From Paludibacteraceae bacterium (lineage in GTDB: Bacteria > Bacteroidota > Bacteroidia > Bacteroidales > Paludibacteraceae): 64,000 bases of DNA. Numbering within the stretch: the stretch's first letter is position 1; the number at the start of each line of letters is the position of its first letter. Positions 1-6,608 of this stretch are shown one piece after another. Under the pieces are notes generated by a model that did not search any database, was not told the origin of the DNA, and was given only the letters and a program-made list of their open reading frames with translations. The translations under genes were made by a program, and so were the position numbers. The DNA is taken from the NCBI GenBank assembly GCA_017551675.1, contig JAFZLC010000010.1:54618-118617 (forward strand), read 5' to 3'.

Positions 1-67
1 TCGTTCATCCAACACTCAAAATTTAACAACAATTATAGATATGAGCGTTTTATTCAAAATTCTTTAA

Positions 68-98
68 CACTTGAAATGTTAAATTCTTTCTATATTTG
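68..98 (+). promoter_or_regulatory. weak candidate promoter of rprX
   Basis: A perfect Bacteroidota -7 element TATATTTG lies at 91-98. The only -33 candidate is CTTG at 70-73, giving a short 17-base spacer, so the upstream half is weak. Transcription from it would start within a few bases of the rprX ATG at 104, making the mRNA leaderless or nearly so. Confidence 0.35.
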
Positions 99-103
99 CA
101 AGT

Positions 104-1630
104 ATGAAGAAATGGACAATGATAGTTTTACTCTCCGTCATGATACTTTCTTTTTTTAGTCTGATGGGGTTACAAGCTTACTATTTGAAGCTCAACGCCG
201 ATATGCGTGAGGATCAATTTAGTGAGGAGGTGAAACGTTCGTTGTATGAAGTGGCGAGATTATTGGAAGAGGAGGAGACGTTGCAATATCTGAATAAGAA
301 CCTGACCACCCCTTCGTCCAAGACACGTATCATACAATCCACCACAGCATTTATGTCTGATGGGGATGTTCAAATGCAAAAGATGAGAAGAATGCGCGAC
401 TCTTCTCAAAAATATTCCACCGTTAGAGTAAAGACCAATGTTTTCATCTCTATGAAACACGGCTCCAACTCCATACAAGAGTCGTCGCGCATCATGCAAA
501 ACAAACTGAAAGAGCGATTCTTACACAATCGTGCCCTGTTGGATGACATCCTAATCCGACTGATGAGCGACACCTATATCCGTCCCATCGAGGAACGTGT
601 TGATTTTCTCACTCTAAATGAAATATTAGACCGAGAGTTAGAGAATAATGGAATCAACACCACCCACTATTTCAGTATCATCAACAACGATGGTAAAGAG
701 ATTTACAGAAGTGCCAATTTCGACGAGCATGCCTCTGATGTGGAGTGTTACAATCAGATTCTGTTTCCTAACGATCCGGCACCACAATCCAACTACATCA
801 AGGTGTTCTTTCCAACCAAACAAAAGTTTATCACCTCCAATAGTTTGTTCGTGCCTTCCATCTTCTTTACGATTCTGCTGTTGTTCACCTTTGGGTTCTC
901 TTTGGCCATCATCTCTCGCCAAAAACGACTCTCTGAGATGCGTACAGACTTCATGAACAACATGACGCACGAATTGAAAACGCCAGTCTCCACCATCTCG
1001 TTAGCAGCACAGATGCTGAATGACGAATCGGTGCCTAAGACACCAACCATGGTGGGACATCTCTCCAAAACTATCAAAGACGAGACCAAACGACTTTCGC
1101 AACAGATCGAAAAAGTACTACAGATGTCTATCTTTGAAAAGGAGAGTAGCGCACTGAAACTACAGGAGATGGACATCAACGAAATGATTTTAACCATCGC
1201 CGGCACATTTGCCATCAAGGTGGAGAACACTGGTGGAGACATTCAAACGGAATTATATGCAGAGAATGCCACCGCATTAGTCGATGAGATACACTTCACA
1301 AACATCATCTACAACCTGATGGATAACGCGGTGAAATATTCCAAAGGACCACTTATTCTACGTCTAACAACATGGAATGAGAAAAATAAATTGATGATTT
1401 CGATAGAAGATAATGGAATTGGTATCAAAAAAAGCAATTTAAAAAGTATATTTGACAAATTTTACAGAGTACCTACTGGTAGCATTCACAATGTTAAAGG
1501 ATTCGGACTTGGTCTTGCCTACGTGAAAAAGGTGGTAACAGACCATGGAGGAACCATAAAAGTGGAGAGTGAGCTGGATAAAGGTACGAAGTTTATTATA
1601 TCAATACCCTTAAATAATACCCTAAAATAA
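104..1630 (+). CDS. rprX: RprX-like membrane sensor histidine kinase
   Basis: Inner-membrane histidine kinase, 508 aa. It has one membrane segment at about residues 5-27, an extracytoplasmic sensor region of about 220 residues, a second membrane segment at about 247-271, then a HisKA domain and a HATPase domain. The phosphoacceptor is His289 in the H-box MTHELKTPVSTISL. The ATP lid motifs DNGIGI and FGLGLAYVKK are near the C-terminus, and the N-box is NIIYNLMDNAVKYS. The H-box and the adjacent response regulator match the Bacteroides RprX/RprY pair closely as I remember it, and the genes are 8 bases apart, so they are co-transcribed. No ligand can be inferred. In Bacteroides this system has been linked to stress and tetracycline-related phenotypes (family knowledge, not visible here). 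Confidence 0.85.
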   Translation: MKKWTMIVLLSVMILSFFSLMGLQAYYLKLNADMREDQFSEEVKRSLYEVARLLEEEETLQYLNKNLTTPSSKTRIIQSTTAFMSDGDVQMQKMRRMRDSSQKYSTVRVKTNVFISMKHGSNSIQESSRIMQNKLKERFLHNRALLDDILIRLMSDTYIRPIEERVDFLTLNEILDRELENNGINTTHYFSIINNDGKEIYRSANFDEHASDVECYNQILFPNDPAPQSNYIKVFFPTKQKFITSNSLFVPSIFFTILLLFTFGFSLAIISRQKRLSEMRTDFMNNMTHELKTPVSTISLAAQMLNDESVPKTPTMVGHLSKTIKDETKRLSQQIEKVLQMSIFEKESSALKLQEMDINEMILTIAGTFAIKVENTGGDIQTELYAENATALVDEIHFTNIIYNLMDNAVKYSKGPLILRLTTWNEKNKLMISIEDNGIGIKKSNLKSIFDKFYRVPTGSIHNVKGFGLGLAYVKKVVTDHGGTIKVESELDKGTKFIISIPLNNTLK

Positions 1631-1638
1631 ATAACGTT

Positions 1639-2352
1639 ATGGACGAAAAAACAAGAATCTTATTATGCGAAGATGACGAAAATCTCGGAATGCTTCTTCG
1701 AGAGTATCTTCAAGCTAAAGGATATGAGACAGATTTGATGGTCGATGGTGAAGCTGGTTATAAGGCCTTCATCAAAGAGAAGTATGACTTGTGCGTGTTC
1801 GATGTGATGATGCCTAAGAAGGATGGTTTCACATTGGCACAGGAGATCAGAGAGATCGACACGGAAGTGCCTATCCTCTTTTTAACTGCCAAGACACTCA
1901 AGGAGGATATTTTGGAAGGATTCCGCATCGGTGCAGATGATTACATGACCAAGCCATTCAGCATGGAAGAGTTGCTACTTCGTATAGAGGCAATCCTTCG
2001 TCGTGTGAGAGGTAAAAAATCAAAAGAGGAGACATCTTTCCAAATGGGTAAATTCCTCTTCGACACACAAAAACAACAACTCTCTATTGGCGACAAAGTA
2101 ATCAAACTGACCACAAAAGAGTCTGAACTATTGGCCCTTCTCTGCAATCACGCCAACGACGTGTTGGAGCGCAACCACGCATTACGCACTATTTGGGATG
2201 AAGACAACTATTTCAACGCAAGAAGCATGGACGTCTACATCACCAAACTAAGAAAAATACTAAAAGATGACCCAAGCGTGGAAATCATGAACGTACACGG
2301 AAAAGGTTACAAAATCATTTACCCTAACGCCAACGAAAACCAAGCAGATTAA
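1639..2352 (+). CDS. rprY: RprY-like OmpR-family response regulator
   Basis: DNA-binding response regulator, 237 aa, partner of the kinase directly upstream. The receiver domain covers residues 1-120, with the acidic pair Asp12/Asp13, phosphoacceptor Asp55 (CVFDVMMPKKDG), Thr83 and Lys105. The C-terminal winged-helix (OmpR/PhoB) domain runs from about 135 to 228 and contains the typical SMDVYITKLRKIL recognition-helix region and the VHGKGYKI wing. All the key residues are present, so it should be functional. A rho-independent terminator follows 11 bases after the stop codon, closing a two-gene operon. Confidence 0.9.
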   Translation: MDEKTRILLCEDDENLGMLLREYLQAKGYETDLMVDGEAGYKAFIKEKYDLCVFDVMMPKKDGFTLAQEIREIDTEVPILFLTAKTLKEDILEGFRIGADDYMTKPFSMEELLLRIEAILRRVRGKKSKEETSFQMGKFLFDTQKQQLSIGDKVIKLTTKESELLALLCNHANDVLERNHALRTIWDEDNYFNARSMDVYITKLRKILKDDPSVEIMNVHGKGYKIIYPNANENQAD

Positions 2353-2363
2353 AACAATAAAAA

Positions 2364-2396
2364 AAACCGGCAATTTTGATTGTCGGTTTTTTTATT
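2364..2396 (+). terminator. rho-independent terminator of rprXY
   Basis: Stem AACCGGCAA / TTGTCGGTT (one G-T pair) with a 5-6 base loop, followed by a run of seven or more T. It sits just after the rprY stop codon. It could also act weakly for the small minus-strand gene ending at 2414, because the A-rich left flank becomes a T-run on that strand. Confidence 0.85.
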
Positions 2397-2413
2397 TCGA
2401 TTCATCAGAATCT

Positions 2414-2590
2414 TTACTCTTCTACATAATACTTGTTCAAAAGTATATGAGCAGCCAAACCCAATATCATAATGAAACCGGCCAAACCCAATGCTGTATT
2501 TGATGTAAAGACTTCAAAGAAATGTAACAAAAGAATAAGAACACCCAATAGGACGATCAATATTCCTAAGTATCTCATTAACTTACCCAT
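2414..2590 (-). CDS. small hydrophobic membrane protein, 58 aa
   Basis: Found by reading the reverse strand: an ATG at 2590-2588 opens a 58-codon frame that ends with TAA at 2414. The product starts MGKLMRYLGILIVLLGVLIL and has two hydrophobic segments, about residues 8-25 and 32-51, joined by a short loop (HFFEVFTSNTA). The tail LNKYYVEE is charged. The pattern is a two-helix inner-membrane hairpin protein. Similar short proteins of unknown role occur near cell-envelope genes in Bacteroides, which is recollection rather than evidence. The coding call rests on the clean start, a composition typical of a membrane protein, and convergent placement against the rprXY terminator. No clear promoter was found upstream. 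Confidence 0.7.
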   Translation of the reverse strand: MGKLMRYLGILIVLLGVLILLLHFFEVFTSNTALGLAGFIMILGLAAHILLNKYYVEE

Positions 2591-2795
2591 TTTTATATAT
2601 TTTTTTAACGTTTATAATTTCACATTATTCCAAGGTGCAAATAACGGACATTTTTTTTGTTTTTGGAAATTTATTTGACACTTTTTTTGAACATATTCAC
2701 TCTCTTCCATCCGACAACACCTTAATTTTTCACAAGGTGGGAAATCCACATTCAAACCTAATTCTCAAAATTTTCGCATACTTAAATGCTATTTC
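2591..2795. other. AT-rich intergenic region
   Basis: Stretch between the small minus-strand membrane gene and the lpxK promoter. It is rich in T and A runs. I see no further gene in either direction; short plus-strand frames here are low-complexity and lack support. Confidence 0.5.
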
Positions 2796-2827
2796 TTTGT
2801 TTTTTAGAGAAAAAAAAACTAAATTTG
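2796..2827 (+). promoter_or_regulatory. promoter of lpxK
   Basis: TTTG at 2796-2799 and TAAATTTG at 2820-2827 with a 20-base spacer, a perfect match to the Bacteroidota sigma-ABfr consensus. The predicted start near 2834 gives a leader of about 85 bases before the lpxK ATG at 2921. Confidence 0.75.
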
Positions 2828-2920
2828 AGAAATTTAGACTATATCATTAGAATAATCTGTTCTAAATTGAGCGTGAGATAGATTCATTTACAATACTTCA
2901 TCAGAAAGCATATTATAACC

Positions 2921-4039
2921 ATGAAAACAGAAAAACCGCTTATATTGAGACTATTGCTTTGGCCATTTTCCGCTATTTACTGGTTGGGTGTGACCATACG
3001 TAATTTGTGTTTTGATGCAGGTATCTTGCCATCAAAAAAGTTTGACGTGCCCGTCATTTCTGTTGGTAACATTACTGTGGGAGGGACAGGCAAAACTCCT
3101 TTTACGGAGTATTTAATTAAGATGTTAAAGACCGACCATCGTGTAGGTGTGTTAAGTAGAGGATATAAAAGAAAAACTAGCGGATACCAACTGCTCACAG
3201 AGGCATCCAAACCACTGGAAGTGGGAGACGAACCTTATCAGGTGAAACGGAAATTCCCTGATATCATGGTGGCCGTCGATGCCAATCGCCGACGTGGCAT
3301 GTCCAATATGTTACAGGAGCCTTACAACAAGCCCGACCTGATTATCTTGGATGATGCCTATCAACATCGCTATGTGACGCCTGATCTCTCTATCTTATTG
3401 GTAGACTATAACCGTCTGATTACAGAAGATCACCTCCTACCAATGGGTGAACTTAGAGAGCCTGTTGGCGCGAAAGATCGTGCCGACTTCATTGTCCTGA
3501 CTAAATGCCCACAAAACATGCCTTCTATTGAGTACCGAATCATTCAAAAGAACTTGGGCGTTTATCCTTACCAATCGCTCTATTTCACCACACTCTATTA
3601 TGGCGACTTGGTTCCTTTATTCCCTAACTCTGTTCATGTGCCATTATTAAAAGAGCGATTGGAGAACAAATACACCTCTCTAGTAGTGTCTGGCATCGCC
3701 TCTCCTCGTCCTTTTGAAGAGTATGTACGCTCCTACTCAAAAGAGATTGTCACCCTAAATTATGCAGATCATCACAACTTCTCGAAAATTGATTTCCAAA
3801 AGATCGAGAGCGTGTTTAATGAAATGAAAGAGAAGGATAAATTAATTGTAACCACCGAAAAAGATGCTGTTCGTATGGTGAATCATCCTGATTTCCCTGA
3901 CAGCCTAAAGAAATATATTTATTATATCCCATTGTCCATTTGCTTCTTAAAGGACAGTGGAGAGGATTTTGATAAGAAAGTGAGAAGCTATTTGGACAAA
4001 AACAAGTGCTTTTCACAAATAATATCCTCTAAAGAGTAA
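2921..4039 (+). CDS. lpxK: tetraacyldisaccharide 4'-kinase LpxK
   Basis: Lipid A biosynthesis enzyme, 372 aa. It phosphorylates the 4'-position of the tetraacyldisaccharide 1-phosphate to make lipid IVA at the cytoplasmic face of the inner membrane. The N-terminus has the amphipathic or membrane-anchoring segment typical of LpxK (about residues 8-30). A Walker A loop follows, GNITVGGTGKTPF, with Gly54-Thr59 carrying the P-loop Lys58. DDAYQHR (an LpxK signature around the Walker B/Asp-His catalytic region) and VTTEKDAVRM near the C-terminus also fit. Length and motif order are normal for the family. It is followed by purine nucleoside phosphorylase after a 117-base gap that holds an interspersed inverted repeat. 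Confidence 0.95.
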   Translation: MKTEKPLILRLLLWPFSAIYWLGVTIRNLCFDAGILPSKKFDVPVISVGNITVGGTGKTPFTEYLIKMLKTDHRVGVLSRGYKRKTSGYQLLTEASKPLEVGDEPYQVKRKFPDIMVAVDANRRRGMSNMLQEPYNKPDLIILDDAYQHRYVTPDLSILLVDYNRLITEDHLLPMGELREPVGAKDRADFIVLTKCPQNMPSIEYRIIQKNLGVYPYQSLYFTTLYYGDLVPLFPNSVHVPLLKERLENKYTSLVVSGIASPRPFEEYVRSYSKEIVTLNYADHHNFSKIDFQKIESVFNEMKEKDKLIVTTEKDAVRMVNHPDFPDSLKKYIYYIPLSICFLKDSGEDFDKKVRSYLDKNKCFSQIISSKE

Positions 4040-4062
4040 CTACTAAGATATTGTTGAATTAA

Positions 4063-4140
4063 AGGTGAGTTCTATGAATTCATCGTTTAAAAAGTTATAG
4101 TATTAATAATTGTGGGTTGATGAACTATTAAGACCCACCT
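4063..4140 (+). repeat. interspersed inverted-repeat element, copy 1 (upstream of PNP)
   Basis: A 78-bp element whose two ends are inverted copies of the same unit. The left end is AGGTGAGTTCTATGAATTCA and the right end, read on the minus strand, is AGGTGGGTCTTAATAGTTCA. The left unit itself folds (GGTGAGTT/AATTCATC with two G-T pairs), and GTGGGTT/GACCCAC pairs in the right half. A second full copy is at 39282-39350, and half copies are at 13015-13035, 37588-37608 and 17241-17255. Confidence 0.7.
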
Positions 4141-4156
4141 ATAAAGCGTTTGAGTT

Positions 4157-4987
4157 ATGAGTTTGTTGGAAGATATCAGACGTTCGAATGCATGTCTGAA
4201 AGAGCGAACGAAATTGCGTCCTCGCATTGCGATTGTGTTGGGTACAGGGTTGGGCAGTTTTGCCGATAAGATTAGTGTGGTGGACACAATACCATATAAT
4301 GAAATTCCTGGGTTTAAGACGAGTACAGTTCAAGGCCACTCGGGCAAATTATTGTTCGGTACGTTGGATGGCATTGAAGTGATGGCAATGCAAGGCAGAC
4401 TTCATTACTACGAGGGATATACAATGCAAGAAATCACCTTCCCTATTCGCGTAATGAAAGAATTTGGCATCAAAGTATTAATGGTCTCCAATGCTGCAGG
4501 AGGATTGAATCCAGACTATATCCCAGGTGATATCATGATTATAAAAGATCATATTAATCTTTTCCCTGAACATCCTTTACACGGACCTAATATCGAAGAG
4601 TTGGGAGTTCGTTTCCCTGATATGAGTAATGCATATGACAAAAAGTTGATTGCCTTGTCTGATGAAATCAATCAAAGGCTCTCGCTAAACCTGAAGAAGG
4701 GTGTCTATGTGGGTACTCAGGGGCCTACCTTTGAGACTTTATCAGAGTATCGTTACTTCCGTATCATCGGTGGCGATTCATGTGGTATGTCGACCGTACC
4801 AGAGGTGATTGTGGCAAATCACGCCGGGCTCTCCGTCTTTGGTGTCTCTGTCATATCCAATGTGGGTGTAGATGCCAACTTGAGCAATGTGACACATGAA
4901 GAGGTGCAACAAAACACGTTACTGGCGCAAGACAAGCTGGCCGTTCTCTTTACAGAGATGGTAAAGGCTTGCCATAAAATTGTATAG
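4157..4987 (+). CDS. purine nucleoside phosphorylase (trimeric, PNP class I)
   Basis: Cytosolic enzyme of purine salvage, 276 aa. It splits inosine or guanosine with phosphate to give the base and ribose 1-phosphate. Family marks are the phosphate-binding GTGLGS (residues 29-34) and GHSG (60-63), the RLHYYEGY segment, VSNAAGGLNP, GTQGPTFET, and the base-binding GGDSCGMSTVPE and SNVGVDAN segments. The length is normal for the trimeric type. It is the last gene before a strong terminator. The upstream gap to lpxK contains a palindromic repeat rather than a recognisable promoter, so read-through from lpxK is likely. Confidence 0.93.
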   Translation: MSLLEDIRRSNACLKERTKLRPRIAIVLGTGLGSFADKISVVDTIPYNEIPGFKTSTVQGHSGKLLFGTLDGIEVMAMQGRLHYYEGYTMQEITFPIRVMKEFGIKVLMVSNAAGGLNPDYIPGDIMIIKDHINLFPEHPLHGPNIEELGVRFPDMSNAYDKKLIALSDEINQRLSLNLKKGVYVGTQGPTFETLSEYRYFRIIGGDSCGMSTVPEVIVANHAGLSVFGVSVISNVGVDANLSNVTHEEVQQNTLLAQDKLAVLFTEMVKACHKIV

Positions 4988-5010
4988 CACTAATCGTGTA
5001 CAGATAAACT

Positions 5011-5058
5011 ACGGATGGCATGGGAGATCATTGTAATCTCATGCCATCCGTTTTTTTT
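5011..5058 (+). terminator. rho-independent terminator after PNP
   Basis: Long stem ACGGATGGCATG / CATGCCATCCGT, extended by GAGAT/ATCTC, followed by eight T (5051-5058). It is a strong terminator in the plus direction only; read on the minus strand it has no T-run. Confidence 0.92.
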
Positions 5059-5114
5059 ACAAGCTAAATAAATCTGACTTTTAAACCTACTTGGTGTTTG
5101 ATTCACCTGAAGCA

Positions 5115-5417
5115 TTACGCCTCATAATCCATGCAAACACGTAATTTAGTATTAGGGCGAACAGCTCCATTAGCCACAGCCACATGCTTAGGATGAACTG
5201 CATAGCCTTTTAATGCATTAAAGTCGGTGAACGAAGAGTCCAACATCACATCCGCATTGGAAGTCTCCAATCCATTAATGTTGACCTTGATTTCTAACAA
5301 GCCATCAATCTGACCTGCCAATCCTTCCAATCCTTCTTTTATCTGTTGTTTTACAATTGCTTTTTGTTCAACTGAAAGTTCATCTTTCAATTGCCATAAA
5401 ATCACATGTTTTACCAT
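5115..5417 (-). CDS. Dabb-family (stress-responsive alpha/beta barrel) protein
   Basis: Small cytosolic protein of 100 aa that matches the Dabb domain (dimeric ferredoxin-like alpha/beta barrel) along its whole length. It begins MVKHVILWQLKDE and has the conserved VKHVILW strand and the DVMLDSSFTDFNALKGYAVHPKH segment seen in the family. Family members have varied or unknown functions, so no reaction is assigned. Its start is 2 bases after the stop codon of the MFS transporter gene, so the two are co-transcribed. Confidence 0.85.
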   Translation of the reverse strand: MVKHVILWQLKDELSVEQKAIVKQQIKEGLEGLAGQIDGLLEIKVNINGLETSNADVMLDSSFTDFNALKGYAVHPKHVAVANGAVRPNTKLRVCMDYEA

Positions 5418-5419
5418 AG

Positions 5420-6604
5420 TTATCTCAATTTATGTTTTAAGTAAAATTTCTTTACAATAAAGAAAAAACAAGCCACACCTATCAGGTTAACCATCCATGC
5501 AGTCCAAAAGGCCTCATGATAGCCTAAATGACGCGAAATAAAGCCACCTGCCAATATACCCAGACCTACACCTATATCCCATGAGACGAGGTGAGAGGAA
5601 TTGGCTGTACCCCTTTGGGAATGTTCTGCCAGATTCAGAAACATTGTCTGATAAGCAGGGAACATGTGTCCATTTCCCAATCCGATAATAAAAGCAGCTC
5701 CATAGTAGCCTATCTCGTTGTGCAGGGCTGCAAAAAGCAGGTAACCAAACAAGGATACTATGCAACCCAATCCTGCATTGTGTGCCACCCTTCCCTCACG
5801 AAGAGAACGGGAACCTAAAAGTCTCGAGACTATCAATCCGATAGCCAAGAGCATAAAAAAGAATCCAGTACCCTCTTTAATACCTAATTTCTCCTGTCCA
5901 TAAATAGCCACATACGTGGAAAGCACGCCGTATGAAAAGGCGAGGCAGAGAAAACTGACAGAGACCTTCCATGCAGGATATAGGAAGAAGCGATCTAATG
6001 ATATCGGACTCTTTTCCTTCTTTAATTCCTTAGGGGGTATTTTAACGGTGGAATTGACCAAAAAGCCTATGAATGATGTTCCCACTGCCGCCAAAAAGAT
6101 CAAATTGAAATTATTGGTCAGATGGTATATCCACAAGGCGATGGAGGGACTAATGGCAGTGGCAATGTTATTGCTCAACCCGTAGTAACCTATTCCCTCT
6201 GCTCTTCGAGATGGATGCAACACGTCAATTGCCACAGTACTATTGGCTACAGTAACCGACCCGAAAGGGGCTCCATGCAGCGTACGAACCAATGCAAATA
6301 ACAAAAGGGTGCCAGCGAGGATATAACCTGTAAAAAAGAGGAAGAAAAGGAAATAACTAATCAACAGCACCTTTTTACGGGGAAAACTATCCACAATATA
6401 TCCACTGAACATTCGAGACAGTAGTGCCATGATTACATAACCCGACAACACCGTCCCGATCATATCATTATTGGCCCCAAATCTCTCCTTAAGATAGATG
6501 GGCAACAACGGCATTAAGAGCATGAATGAGAAGAATATCATAAAATTGGCCACCCAAACTTTTATGTAATTCCGATTCCAAAGTTTCTCTTCCTGCTCCA
6601 CCAT
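5420..6604 (-). CDS. MFS transporter
   Basis: Inner-membrane major facilitator, 394 aa, with about 12 hydrophobic segments in two halves separated by a charged loop (KIPPKELKKEKSPISLDR). The motif A region between segments 2 and 3 is present as SGYIVDSFPRKKVL. The charged N-terminus is short and the C-terminus short and basic. Nothing in the sequence gives the substrate; the shape is like small-molecule or sugar effluxers. It lies 4 bases after the outer-membrane receptor gene and 2 bases before the Dabb gene, making a three-gene minus-strand unit. Confidence 0.85.
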   Translation of the reverse strand: MVEQEEKLWNRNYIKVWVANFMIFFSFMLLMPLLPIYLKERFGANNDMIGTVLSGYVIMALLSRMFSGYIVDSFPRKKVLLISYFLFFLFFTGYILAGTLLLFALVRTLHGAPFGSVTVANSTVAIDVLHPSRRAEGIGYYGLSNNIATAISPSIALWIYHLTNNFNLIFLAAVGTSFIGFLVNSTVKIPPKELKKEKSPISLDRFFLYPAWKVSVSFLCLAFSYGVLSTYVAIYGQEKLGIKEGTGFFFMLLAIGLIVSRLLGSRSLREGRVAHNAGLGCIVSLFGYLLFAALHNEIGYYGAAFIIGLGNGHMFPAYQTMFLNLAEHSQRGTANSSHLVSWDIGVGLGILAGGFISRHLGYHEAFWTAWMVNLIGVACFFFIVKKFYLKHKLR

Positions 6605-6608
6605 TTAA

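Noticed and set aside
2635..2850. Two short plus-strand frames between 2472 and 2850
   Set aside because: One is the antisense of the small membrane protein gene and the other crosses the lpxK promoter; composition is low-complexity Phe/Asn.
5085..5112. GGTG...TCACC hairpin near the end of the Dabb gene as another copy of the interspersed element
   Set aside because: Only the 4-5 base ends match; the GAGTT...AATTC core is missing.
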